Shown: positions 35,122-42,881 of the stretch, one piece after another
Layout of the letters: every line of letters starts with the position of its first letter
How positions within the stretch are numbered: position 1 is the stretch's first letter
From: an uncultured Arenicella sp.
GTDB lineage: Bacteria; Pseudomonadota; Gammaproteobacteria; Arenicellales; Arenicellaceae
NCBI GenBank assembly: GCA_938048185.1
Contig: CALIVT010000011.1
Location: forward strand, 1 to 42,881
Direction of reading: 5' to 3'
DNA: 42,881 nucleotides
Notes under the pieces: model-generated
Told to the model about the DNA's origin: nothing
Seen by the model: only the letters and a program-made list of their open reading frames with translations
Database searches by the model: none
Made by a program: the position numbers and the translations under genes

Positions 35122-37731
35122 TTAACGGCTTACGCTCGCGACATAGGTTTGCGACATAGGTTTAAATTTCGCCACCAACATCGGCAGCATAACCAAATTA
35201 GCAATCAAGGCTGTAACCATCGCTAATCCAGTCAAAACCCCAAAGTACATGGTTGGCACAAAGTTAGAAAACACCATAATCAAAAAGCCCGACGTGATAA
35301 CCAAGGTGGTGTAAAACATAGCCTGACCTACGTTATTGGTAGCCTGGGAAATCGCAACGCTATCATCATTTTTTGCGAGCATCTCGTTCTTAAAACGATC
35401 AATAAAATGGATAGAGTTGTCGACCGCAATACCAACACTAATGGCCGCAATAGTAATGGTCATTAAGTCTAACGGAATACGAAAAACACCCATCACTCCG
35501 AGTACTACGCTGGCCGAAAACACATTCGGAATAATGGTGATAAGTGCCAGTTTAAAACTACGAAACAAGACAATAAACATCAAGAAAATCACGACAAACA
35601 CAGTACCAAGCGTGAGAATCTGAGAACTAAACAGTGAATTCAACATGTTGTTGTACAGCACCAACATTCCTGAGATATTAATTTGCTCGTCGGCAAGACC
35701 GTGTTCCTCTATGAGCATGCGACGAATATCAGCAATCAATTTATTTCGGTCTAAACCTTTAAGCGTTTCGAACACCCTGATATTGATATGCAGTTGGTTA
35801 CCATCATCTGACACGTATGGCTTAAACAACGTTTCTTTGTTTGCATCTGACAACACGTTCAACATAAACGCCAAATCGATATTGTCCATCGGCTTGGCAT
35901 TTTTCAAACCATCAAAGACACTCATAGTCGTGGCCAGGCTCATAACCTTGCCGGTTGCTGGAATCGCATCTAACGACTTTTGTATAGCTTGAATTTTGCG
36001 CAAGCCTTGTTCATTAAACCAATAAGACGTTGCAACAATATTGGGCGAACTAGATGCGTCATCAAATTCGTCAAACTCATCCTCGAATTCGTCTTCGAAG
36101 TCGTCAAAGTCATCGTCAACAGCAAGCGTATCTTCTGCGATCTCAACGGGTTGATCAACGCCCGAATTTAGCGTTTCAAGAAATTCTTTAGGCGCGTCAA
36201 TGATGATATCCAACGGCGTGGTGCCCCCAAGTTTGGCATCGATTTCAACCATGCCCTGATAAATTTCAGTCTCGGGCTTAAAGTAGTCAATAAAGCGATT
36301 TTCAACCGTTAAGTTGGCGATACCATAACCGGCCAATCCAACGATGCCGAGAAAAACAACAGCAACTAAAGAGCCTTGACGATGCAGTACTTGAGCGCCA
36401 GAGAGCACAACACGACTGATCGCGTCTTTATTGGTCGCTACTTGCCTTGGCTTCATCATGACTGACAACGCGGGAAACAGGGTAAAGGTCGTAATAACCG
36501 CAACGACTATCCCAAGGCACATGATCCAGCCGAAATCGATCACGGGCCGAATACCGCTTACAATCAGCGATGCAAACGCGACAATCGTGGTCAGCGCGGT
36601 GTAGATACACGGAATAAGCTTTGAGCGTATTGTTTGGCTCAATAAAGCGCGTTGATCGGCATCTGGCTGCAACTTTGCAAGCTCTCGGTAACGCACAATT
36701 AAGTGGATGTTGAGCGACAGTGTGATGATCAACAATAGAGATAGAAAATTAGATGACACCACTGAAATCGGCCAGTTCAGCAAGCCGAGTAAACCGACCA
36801 TCACGTAGCCCGTGGCCGCACAGGTCAACAACGGCATCACCACCCAACCAAGCTGGCGAAAGGCCACCGCGAGTATGAAAACTATCAACGCTAGGGATGC
36901 AAGACCGAAAACTCTAAAGTCGGAATTGATGAAGTTCACTGAATCCGCAACAATCATCGGCAAGCCACCTAAAAACAGTTTTGCATTGGCTTGATACGGT
37001 TTAATGATGCCTCGTACTTCGGCGATCATTGCACTCTGAGACGCTTTGTATGCGTCGTCTTTTGCCTGATACTCTACGCTAATTGCCGTTAGTTCAGCTT
37101 CTTGTTCAGCACTCCATTGCTCACCGGCACGCAGCGCTCTCTCACCGGCACGCAGCGCTCTTAGCGAATCGCGTTTATCCAGCAGGCTTGCGACTTCTTC
37201 ATTGGCTTTTAAAGAGACAACAATTGCGGTGGTAGATAGGTCATTGCTCACCAGCAAGTCACGATACAAATCACTGGTCAAGAATTCTTTCTTAGCGAGT
37301 TCACGGTCGGTTACGTCATCAAGCAGTGTCTGCTGAGAGCTGGCCAACTCGCCTAGGGTTACCGGCGGGCTTTGGGTTAGCGGCGCGTCAATGATCGAAA
37401 TAATCGAATCCGCTTCGTCTAAGCCGAGCAGCTCTTCACGAAGCTTGGCGATATCGGCCAAAGTCTCGTCGCTGAACAAATCCCCGTTGGGTGAATAGGT
37501 TAAAATCAACAATTCTTTGCCACTATATTTAGTCACAACATCGCGAAAATACTTTAACGACTGATCATTTTCTAGAACTAAGGAGTCAGAGGATGTATCC
37601 AAGCGAAAGTCATCTAAAAATGGGAACAAGGTGGCTAGAATGAGCACAAACGCCATTAACACCCATTTTGAGTGCTGAAATACTAATGAGTCGTAAAATG
37701 AATGCTTCGTGGGGATCGTGGTTTGAGACAT
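35122..37731 (-). CDS. MMPL/RND superfamily exporter
   Basis: 869 residues from the ATG at 37731; a GTG at 37782 would add 17. It has two MMPL halves: TM1 (about 20-40), a periplasmic domain, five helices including LIVFILAVAFRQL, then TM7, a second periplasmic domain and SVGIAVDNSIHFIDRF, the SSD-like helix with the proton-relay Asp. A hydrophobe-exporting role (lipids, hopanoids) is a family expectation. Odd features are a perfect 21-bp internal duplication (RALRAGE twice) near residue 200, a DDFDDFEDEFEDEFDEFDD acidic run in the second periplasmic domain, and a 13-bp duplication at the C-terminus. Confidence 0.88.
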   Translation of the reverse strand: MSQTTIPTKHSFYDSLVFQHSKWVLMAFVLILATLFPFLDDFRLDTSSDSLVLENDQSLKYFRDVVTKYSGKELLILTYSPNGDLFSDETLADIAKLREELLGLDEADSIISIIDAPLTQSPPVTLGELASSQQTLLDDVTDRELAKKEFLTSDLYRDLLVSNDLSTTAIVVSLKANEEVASLLDKRDSLRALRAGERALRAGEQWSAEQEAELTAISVEYQAKDDAYKASQSAMIAEVRGIIKPYQANAKLFLGGLPMIVADSVNFINSDFRVFGLASLALIVFILAVAFRQLGWVVMPLLTCAATGYVMVGLLGLLNWPISVVSSNFLSLLLIITLSLNIHLIVRYRELAKLQPDADQRALLSQTIRSKLIPCIYTALTTIVAFASLIVSGIRPVIDFGWIMCLGIVVAVITTFTLFPALSVMMKPRQVATNKDAISRVVLSGAQVLHRQGSLVAVVFLGIVGLAGYGIANLTVENRFIDYFKPETEIYQGMVEIDAKLGGTTPLDIIIDAPKEFLETLNSGVDQPVEIAEDTLAVDDDFDDFEDEFEDEFDEFDDASSSPNIVATSYWFNEQGLRKIQAIQKSLDAIPATGKVMSLATTMSVFDGLKNAKPMDNIDLAFMLNVLSDANKETLFKPYVSDDGNQLHINIRVFETLKGLDRNKLIADIRRMLIEEHGLADEQINISGMLVLYNNMLNSLFSSQILTLGTVFVVIFLMFIVLFRSFKLALITIIPNVFSASVVLGVMGVFRIPLDLMTITIAAISVGIAVDNSIHFIDRFKNEMLAKNDDSVAISQATNNVGQAMFYTTLVITSGFLIMVFSNFVPTMYFGVLTGLAMVTALIANLVMLPMLVAKFKPMSQTYVASVSR
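35138..35163. repeat. Perfect 13-bp tandem duplication at the MMPL C-terminus
   Basis: GCGACATAGGTTT twice without mismatch, 35138-35150 and 35151-35163, inside the last 15 codons of the MMPL gene. Not a multiple of three, so it shifted the reading frame of the tail when it arose. Confidence 0.95.
37120..37161. repeat. Perfect 21-bp tandem duplication within the MMPL gene
   Basis: CTCACCGGCACGCAGCGCTC plus T occurs twice, 37120-37140 and 37141-37161, with no mismatch. It doubles the peptide RALRAGE in a charged helical segment of the first periplasmic domain. Confidence 0.95.
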
Positions 37732-37788
37732 AATATTTATGGAGTGATCGTCCTGGGGTACCGGCAGCGCCTTTACGCACACGGCAAT

Positions 37789-37861
37789 CAGCCAATGAAT
37801 GGCTGTTAGAGAAGAATAACTAAACTGTGTGAATTTGTCTTGGACAAAGACAAATTCACAC
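37789..37861. promoter_or_regulatory. Two perfect hairpins between the YceI and MMPL genes
   Basis: At 37827-37861 a 15-bp perfect stem (GTGTGAATTTGTCTT and its complement) encloses a five-base loop. At 37789-37805 a second stem, CAGCCA/TGGCTG, encloses another five-base loop. Neither is followed by a T-tract on either strand. They lie in the presumed leader of the minus-strand MMPL gene, 58-130 bases from its start. Possible operator, attenuator or RNA-processing structure. Confidence 0.75.
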
Positions 37862-37905
37862 GAATTAAGCTCGACGGCTAAAACATAGCCAGCTTAGGCC
37901 GAACT

Positions 37906-38541
37906 CTATTTTGCGCTATTTAGGAACTCGCCTTCGATTTCAATAGCCACTTGCGCACCAACTTTAGGCGCATATTTACTCAAGCCCCAAACCGTTCGGT
38001 CGATACTGGTAGTGGCCGAGAAGCCGACCAATGGTACTTTGGCAAAGGGGTGAGAAGGCGTTGCGCCATTTAATGTCGCGTTTAGCGTAACTGGGTGACT
38101 TTGCCCCATCAAGGTTAGTTCACCGTCAATCGTGAAACTTGAGCCGGCTAGCGCACTGACCGCGGTCGATTTAAAGGTGATACTCGGATGGTCAGCGGAC
38201 TTAAACCAGTCTTCAGCAAGCACCTTGTTAAAGTCTTCTTTTTCTGGATTAGGGTAATCGGTATCAAGAGAATCCACTTTTATATCGACGCTGACACTGC
38301 TTTTAGCGAAATCTTCTGCGTCCAGCTCGATAGTAGAAGTAAAATCGTTAAAACGACCTACGTAAGTCGAGAACCCAAAGTGGCTAACTTTCCAAATAAC
38401 ACTCGCGTGCGTGAGATCAACGGTGTAACTGCCTGAAGGGATTCCTGCTAGCGGATTATCCTGCGCTTGTGCGCTGGAGGTTGCAACAAATAGGCATGAC
38501 GCCAATACAAGAGCGCGGCTAAATAATGTGAGTCTGTTCAT
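37906..38541 (-). CDS. YceI family periplasmic lipocalin-like protein
   Basis: 211 residues from the ATG at 38541, which begins a clean signal peptide ending SSAQAQ. The mature part is a YceI barrel: YTVDLTHASVIWKVSHFGFSTYVGRF in its first strands, then SVSVDIKVDSLDTDYP, HPSITFKST, GELTLMGQSHPVTLNATL and FSATTSIDRTVWG. YceI proteins bind polyisoprenoid-type hydrophobic ligands. The neighbouring MMPL exporter makes a lipid-transport link plausible but unproven. A start 29 codons upstream is less likely. Confidence 0.92.
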   Translation of the reverse strand: MNRLTLFSRALVLASCLFVATSSAQAQDNPLAGIPSGSYTVDLTHASVIWKVSHFGFSTYVGRFNDFTSTIELDAEDFAKSSVSVDIKVDSLDTDYPNPEKEDFNKVLAEDWFKSADHPSITFKSTAVSALAGSSFTIDGELTLMGQSHPVTLNATLNGATPSHPFAKVPLVGFSATTSIDRTVWGLSKYAPKVGAQVAIEIEGEFLNSAK

Positions 38542-38653
38542 AGTAAGGGTTTCGATAATAAGGTTAATAAGAATGCAAGACGCAAAGCGTAAACGATGCT
38601 CAAAAATAGCGTGAGCACTGTGTAGCATGCGTTTAAGTTTACACCAATTTAAT

Positions 38654-38676
38654 CAGACCGATCGAGACGCGGTCTG
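38654..38676. other. Inverted repeat between acyl-CoA dehydrogenase and YceI genes
   Basis: CAGACCG and CGGTCTG (7 bp) flank a nine-base spacer, in the 199-base gap after the acyl-CoA dehydrogenase stop. No proper T-tract follows on the minus strand. It may be a weak terminator or an operator. Confidence 0.35.
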
Positions 38677-38740
38677 CGTGCTATATTTTTACTCTGAAAG
38701 CAACGCAGAAACCGTCGGCTGTAAGCAGTCGCGCTGCGAT

Positions 38741-40540
38741 TTAATGCCCGATAAATTGTTCGCCCGTCAAATTAAAGCAGGTGTCATCCAATGAAGCCAC
38801 CAGGTCAAACTTGGCCGTCGCAGTAGGTAATTCATATCGGTAAAAAAACTTGCACGCAGCTAACTTACCACTGTAAAAGTTGACGTCACTCGCGCTGCAA
38901 TCTACAAGGCCTTTAGTGGCCGCTACCGCCTGCTTAAGCCAGACCCAAGCGACCACCACATGGCCCATGGCGTCCAAGAAAATCGTCGCGTTCGCAAGTG
39001 CCAACGACGGGTCCGCAGCCTTGCTAACGGCTTCTAACGTATTTTGTATCTGTTGTAGTGACTGACCGAGTTGTTGGCAATAGCCCACTAGGTCAGGGTA
39101 CGATTTTGCGGTATCGACGGTTTCCGCTATTTCGGCTGCAAGCGCTTTCAGTGCTGCACCATCGGCCATACGCACCTTGCGCCCCATGATGTCGAGACCG
39201 TGAATCGCGTGCGTACCCTCATGGATATGGTTCAAACGGTTATCTCGATAATATCGCTCAACCGGATACTCACGCGTATAGCCATAACCACCCAACACTT
39301 GAATCGCCAGCTTATTAGCTTCTAGACAAAATTCGGACGGCCACGATTTACAAATTGGCGTGAGCAGTTCAAGCAGTAGTGTCGCTCGTTCGCGCGCCTC
39401 ATCGGTGTTAGCGGTGGCTTGTTCGTCCAACAACTTGGCCGAATAAAGAATCATCGCTTGCGCGCCTTCAACATAGGCTTTTTGCGTCATCAGCATGCGT
39501 TTCACGTCTGCGTGTTCAGAGATCATAACCATCGGTGATTCCGGGTCTTTATTCGATAAGTGACGACCTTGTGGACGATTACGCGCATAGTCCAGGGAAT
39601 ACAGATACCCACCTAAGCCTATTACCGTGGCGGCCATTCCAACCGCGATGCGCGCTTCGTTCATCATGTGGAACATATTCGCTAAACCTTGATTCTCGCC
39701 ACCGACTAAATAGCCAATGGTGTCACCGCTTTCACCAAAATTAAGCAGGCAGTTAGTCGTGCCTTTGTGACCCATCTTGTGATTTAAACCCGCTAGCGCC
39801 ACATTATTTGACTCGCCAATGCTGCCATCATCATTAACGCGGTGCTTGGGAACTAAAAAGAGAGAAATTCCTTTAACACCCGCAGGCGAACCTGGGATTT
39901 TAGCCAACACCATGTGCACAATATTGTCGGTCATTTCGTGATCGCCGCCCGAAATCCACATTTTAGTGCCGGTAATCTTATAGCTACCGTCATCTCGCTT
40001 TTCAGCCTTGGTGCGTATATCGGCAAGCGATGATCCTGCCTGAGGTTCGGACAAGCACATAGTGCCAAACCAATCACCCGCGACCATGTTCGGTAAGTAC
40101 GTTGCTTTCAGCGCGTCGGAACCACACGTGTTCAACATATTAGCTGCGCCTTGCGTTAGAAAAATATAGTTCGTCGCCGAGGTATTTGCGGTGACGAAAA
40201 TAGCGCTCAATGCCTGATGCACCACCCAGGGTAATTGCATGCCGCCCATCTCATAACTGTAGCCAGAGGCGAAAAAACCCGCTTCTTTGTACGCCAGTAA
40301 AGCTTCTTTTACTTCGGGTATAATCTCGACCTTACCGTCAACGTACTTCGGTTCGTTTTGATCAAGGTACGCGGCGAACGGTTGGAATTTTTCTTCGGCC
40401 ATCGATTGCGATAGATCTAAAATCGCGTCAATCGACTCCCTGTCATAGTCGCTGTAGCGCTCTTGTTTCAGGATATCGTCAAGCTGCAACGTTTCGTACA
40501 TGATGAAATCAAGGTCGCGGCGATTAACAATAGTAGACAT
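38741..40540 (-). CDS. Acyl-CoA dehydrogenase, long DmdC-like class
   Basis: 599 residues, FAD-dependent. The N-terminal helical domain is followed by the flavin segment TMCLSEPQAGSSLADIRTKA and KMWISGGDHEMT, then LGGYGYTREYPVERYYRDNRLNHIHEGT in pieces, with the likely catalytic Glu at 441 in HEGTHAIHG. The extra C-terminal domain (about 470-599) marks the long class that includes DmdC (methylmercaptopropionyl-CoA dehydrogenase) and other fatty acyl-CoA dehydrogenases. No dmd neighbours, so the substrate remains open. Monocistronic by spacing. Confidence 0.92.
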   Translation of the reverse strand: MSTIVNRRDLDFIMYETLQLDDILKQERYSDYDRESIDAILDLSQSMAEEKFQPFAAYLDQNEPKYVDGKVEIIPEVKEALLAYKEAGFFASGYSYEMGGMQLPWVVHQALSAIFVTANTSATNYIFLTQGAANMLNTCGSDALKATYLPNMVAGDWFGTMCLSEPQAGSSLADIRTKAEKRDDGSYKITGTKMWISGGDHEMTDNIVHMVLAKIPGSPAGVKGISLFLVPKHRVNDDGSIGESNNVALAGLNHKMGHKGTTNCLLNFGESGDTIGYLVGGENQGLANMFHMMNEARIAVGMAATVIGLGGYLYSLDYARNRPQGRHLSNKDPESPMVMISEHADVKRMLMTQKAYVEGAQAMILYSAKLLDEQATANTDEARERATLLLELLTPICKSWPSEFCLEANKLAIQVLGGYGYTREYPVERYYRDNRLNHIHEGTHAIHGLDIMGRKVRMADGAALKALAAEIAETVDTAKSYPDLVGYCQQLGQSLQQIQNTLEAVSKAADPSLALANATIFLDAMGHVVVAWVWLKQAVAATKGLVDCSASDVNFYSGKLAACKFFYRYELPTATAKFDLVASLDDTCFNLTGEQFIGH

Positions 40541-40757
40541 AGAAGTTCTCGGGATAAATTAGGCTGAAAAATTGCGATGACCCACATTGTAAGACGCAAA
40601 CGAGCCGCTAAACCATGACATTTTGGCTTATTTAATTGACCAAAGGCGTTTGAGCCCCGTATTGCAAGAGGTCACCGCTGAATAAAGTGTCACAAGCTGC
40701 GCACTAAGGAACCATTCGGGAAGCCAAAAGAGGAGCTATAATGGCGCTTGCCGACAA

Positions 40758-42209
40758 CTAACGAAGGTAGTATGAACCCCAGTCAATCTGTTTTAGCCGC
40801 GCGCAGTATTCGCGGGTTCCGCCCGCCCAATTATTCGTTACTTTGTCGCCATCCTTGTACCAGCTTTGCTCAATCAAGCTGAACGCCATATTGGCTAATC
40901 TAGCTTGAAGCTCTTGGTTAAACTGAGCTTCGACTTCAGGTTTAACACCAAGCGACTGCAAGCCGCTTTTGTCTAAGTGTTCAATGGCTTGCACCACGTA
41001 ATCGGCTTGGGCCTCTAGCATGATAATAATTGAGGTGTGACCAAGGTTGGTATTGGGGCCATACAGCAAGTGCAAGTTTGGAAAGCCACTAACCGATAGA
41101 CCCAAATACGCTTGGGCGCCGTCACTCCACGCTTCGCGAATGGTTTTTCCGGCATTACCCCTCACCTGAATATCAGCTAAGAACGGGTTGGTTTTAAAAC
41201 CAGTACCGTATATAACCACATCAAAAGCTTCCGCGTTACCGGCTTTATCAAGCACGCCATCAGCGGTAAATTCAGCAACACCATGGGTGTTTAATTCGAC
41301 ATTGTCACGCGCTAGCGCCGGAAAGTAATGATCGCTAAATAGTACCCGCTTGGCACCCACCGGATAATCTGGAGTGAGCTTTGCACGAAGTTCAGGGTCT
41401 TTTACACTGCGGCGCAAATTGCTTAGGCACAGCCTGTGTACTAACCATCGAGCCCAAACTTTACCCTTAATGGCGGGCAACACGACGTACTCACCCAGGA
41501 CCCAAAGGCACCCACGATAAGCGCGAGTGATGCGGTGAAATCTAGCGGAAACGCGCTGTTCCCATTTGGCGTAAGGCCGGTCAAATTTGGCGAGAATCCA
41601 ATTCGGCGTGCGCTGATAAATTGTCACCTTTCGGGCTCGCTTAGCAATCTCAGGAATAAACTGAACCGCACTCGCCGCATTACCAATCACCCCGACGCGT
41701 TTATCAGTGAGGTCAATCGAGTGATCCCATTGCGCGGAATGAAATGACGCTCCGGTGTAACGTTCAGCGTTCGGAAACGCTGGCGTCGACGGCTTATGTA
41801 ATTGGCCAATTGCGCAGATAAAATGTTGCGCCTGAAACTGATCTCCATCTTTACTTGTGATCAGCCAGTGTTGCGCGGCCTCGTCAAACCTAGCGTTATT
41901 AACCTCATGTTTATATTTGATGTGTTCTAACAAGCCGTACTTTGCCGCGGTATCGTGCTGGTACTGAAGTATCTGTGTCTGGCCAGACCACTTAAATTCC
42001 CACTGCGAATTATGTTCGAAAGAATAGCTATACAACGCCGATGGAATGTCGCATTCGGCACCAGGATATGTATTCTCTCGCCAGGTACCGCCAAGCTCAT
42101 CGGCCTTTTCCAAAATCAAGAAATCGTCGATACCCGCCTGTTTAAGTTTGATCCCCATGCACAAACCACCAAAACCAGCGCCAACAATAATAATTTTAAC
42201 GCGTCGCAT
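40758..42209 (-). CDS. Flavin-containing monooxygenase (Baeyer-Villiger type)
   Basis: About 483 residues. The ATG at 42209 begins MRRVKIIIVGAGFGGLCMG, the FAD-binding GxGxxG at the extreme N-terminus, so longer upstream starts are rejected. Further signs are the FAD/NADPH-linking segment GGTWRENTYPGAECDIPS, a Baeyer-Villiger-like FHSAQWDHS, and a second Rossmann GVIGNAASAVQFIPEIA for NADPH. It would insert oxygen next to a carbonyl or oxidise a soft nucleophile. It starts four bases after the TonB receptor gene, so the two are likely co-transcribed. Confidence 0.9.
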   Translation of the reverse strand: MRRVKIIIVGAGFGGLCMGIKLKQAGIDDFLILEKADELGGTWRENTYPGAECDIPSALYSYSFEHNSQWEFKWSGQTQILQYQHDTAAKYGLLEHIKYKHEVNNARFDEAAQHWLITSKDGDQFQAQHFICAIGQLHKPSTPAFPNAERYTGASFHSAQWDHSIDLTDKRVGVIGNAASAVQFIPEIAKRARKVTIYQRTPNWILAKFDRPYAKWEQRVSARFHRITRAYRGCLWVLGEYVVLPAIKGKVWARWLVHRLCLSNLRRSVKDPELRAKLTPDYPVGAKRVLFSDHYFPALARDNVELNTHGVAEFTADGVLDKAGNAEAFDVVIYGTGFKTNPFLADIQVRGNAGKTIREAWSDGAQAYLGLSVSGFPNLHLLYGPNTNLGHTSIIIMLEAQADYVVQAIEHLDKSGLQSLGVKPEVEAQFNQELQARLANMAFSLIEQSWYKDGDKVTNNWAGGTREYCARLKQIDWGSYYLR

Positions 42210-42213
42210 AAAA

Positions 42214-42881
42214 TTAAAACGTATAACGGGCTTCGGCAAATACTGAACGCGGCTCGCCTGGAAAATAGCGCTCGTCGGTGAAGGTAGTAAAGTCTGCCCG
42301 CTCGGCATAGCGAGTGTTAGTGATATTCAGTACCCGAAGACCAAAACCCCAATGCGGATTCAACGCGTAATTCGCGCGCGCATTAAGTAGGGTATGACCT
42401 GGGTATTCGTTTGCGTTTTCAGGGTCAAGAAAATATCGATTAACCCGTTGCAACTCCCATTCAATACTGCTTTTCTCGCTCGCTTGCCAGGTGAGAAAGG
42501 CACTGCCGAAAAAATTCGGCGCGGTATCAACGCGGTTACCATTAATATTAACGTCGCCTATTATTAAATCAGAACGGTATTCATGCTTCGCAAACGAACC
42601 AACCATACGCCATGTCCACTGTGCGCCAACACCGCTTGACGCAAGCTGCTGCGAATAGCTAAATTCGATTCCTTGGCTCAGCGTACTCTGCCCATCAACG
42701 TTAAAAAAGCTACTGTCGCGAATAATTAAATTGTCACTTTCGAGCCGGTAAATTGACGCACTAAAATCAATCGTATCCGACTGGTAACGGGCACCAAACT
42801 CAAGACTCAATGCCTCGACGATATCTAAGTCGGCGACCGTTTGTGCTCGTTGTAAGCGATAAAGTTCAGTCGCTTGTGGCG
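42214..42881 (-). CDS. TonB-dependent outer-membrane receptor, C-terminal part
   Basis: The frame runs open to the right edge of the window, so the 5' part lies outside; about 222 residues are seen. The edge begins ATELYRLQRAQ, a common TonB receptor barrel motif, then alternating strands such as LEFGARYQSDTIDFSASIYRL split, RANYALNPHWGFGLRVLNITN, and the end FAEARYTF with the terminal Phe. It takes up a siderophore or other large solute. The partner monooxygenase may act on the imported compound, which is inference. Confidence 0.9.
   Translation of the reverse strand, partial: PQATELYRLQRAQTVADLDIVEALSLEFGARYQSDTIDFSASIYRLESDNLIIRDSSFFNVDGQSTLSQGIEFSYSQQLASSGVGAQWTWRMVGSFAKHEYRSDLIIGDVNINGNRVDTAPNFFGSAFLTWQASEKSSIEWELQRVNRYFLDPENANEYPGHTLLNARANYALNPHWGFGLRVLNITNTRYAERADFTTFTDERYFPGEPRSVFAEARYTF

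Noticed and set aside
40732-40875. Plus-strand AGGAG-ATG and a 36-codon frame antisense to the monooxygenase 3' end
   Set aside because: The first frame is only six codons and the second lies antisense within a well-supported gene; both look incidental.

Overview
This 42.9 kb window is an ordinary, densely coded stretch of a bacterial chromosome, most likely from a marine or aquatic gammaproteobacterium. Supporting gene content includes truD, hflD, a CinA-type protein, two-ACT-domain serB, panB/panC with a deoxynucleoside kinase, metG followed by an orphan rnfB and nth, yaeQ, elaA, and an ECF sigma factor paired with a DUF3379 protein. ArsS, an MMPL exporter and a TonB receptor would suit a marine lineage. 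The exact genus cannot be read from the sequence. I see no rRNA, tRNA, CRISPR array, insertion sequence or phage gene, and no gene-free stretch longer than 300 bases.

Layout. 1-4.6 kb: truD (minus), then a qmcA/nfeD-like membrane pair, a fused SCO-PCuAC copper chaperone and a metallo-beta-lactamase-fold hydrolase (plus). 4.6-6.9 kb: a minus-strand operon of a YbfF-like esterase, an ECF sigma factor and a zinc-finger DUF3379 putative anti-sigma factor, closed by a terminator. 7.0-7.7 kb: a TSUP transporter. 7.9-13.5 kb: a minus-strand run of Gfo/Idh/MocA oxidoreductase, DUF192 lipoprotein, S9 peptidase, hflD and cinA. 13.7-17.4 kb: serB converging on a deoxynucleoside kinase-panB-panC run. 17.5-25.8 kb: plus-strand outer-membrane protein, VC0807-like membrane protein, metG, rnfB, nth, FIST protein, ArsS radical SAM enzyme and a glycosyltransferase. 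25.8-32.5 kb: minus-strand GNAT, small lipoprotein, nitroreductase, an RND pump with its adaptor, and yaeQ. 32.6-34.3 kb: M24 peptidase and elaA-like acetyltransferase (plus). 34.3-42.9 kb: minus-strand esterase, MMPL exporter, YceI protein, acyl-CoA dehydrogenase, flavin monooxygenase and the C-terminal part of a TonB-dependent receptor cut by the window edge.

The most unusual signals are not whole genes. A six-copy 21-bp repeat fills the rnfB-nth gap; one reading frame across it is a 47-codon ORF whose stop overlaps the nth start as ATGA. Four separate tandem duplications with exactly 13-bp period lie at or near gene ends. Other short tandem repeats (10, 12, 21 bp) lie in a leader, in a region just after a signal peptide, and inside the MMPL exporter. 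A 20-bp perfect palindrome sits two bases before the likely arsS start codon, and two perfect hairpins lie in the leader of the MMPL gene. The nth-FIST-arsS-glycosyltransferase run is the best candidate for an unstudied functional unit: ArsS appears here without ArsM and next to a two-domain glycosyltransferase.
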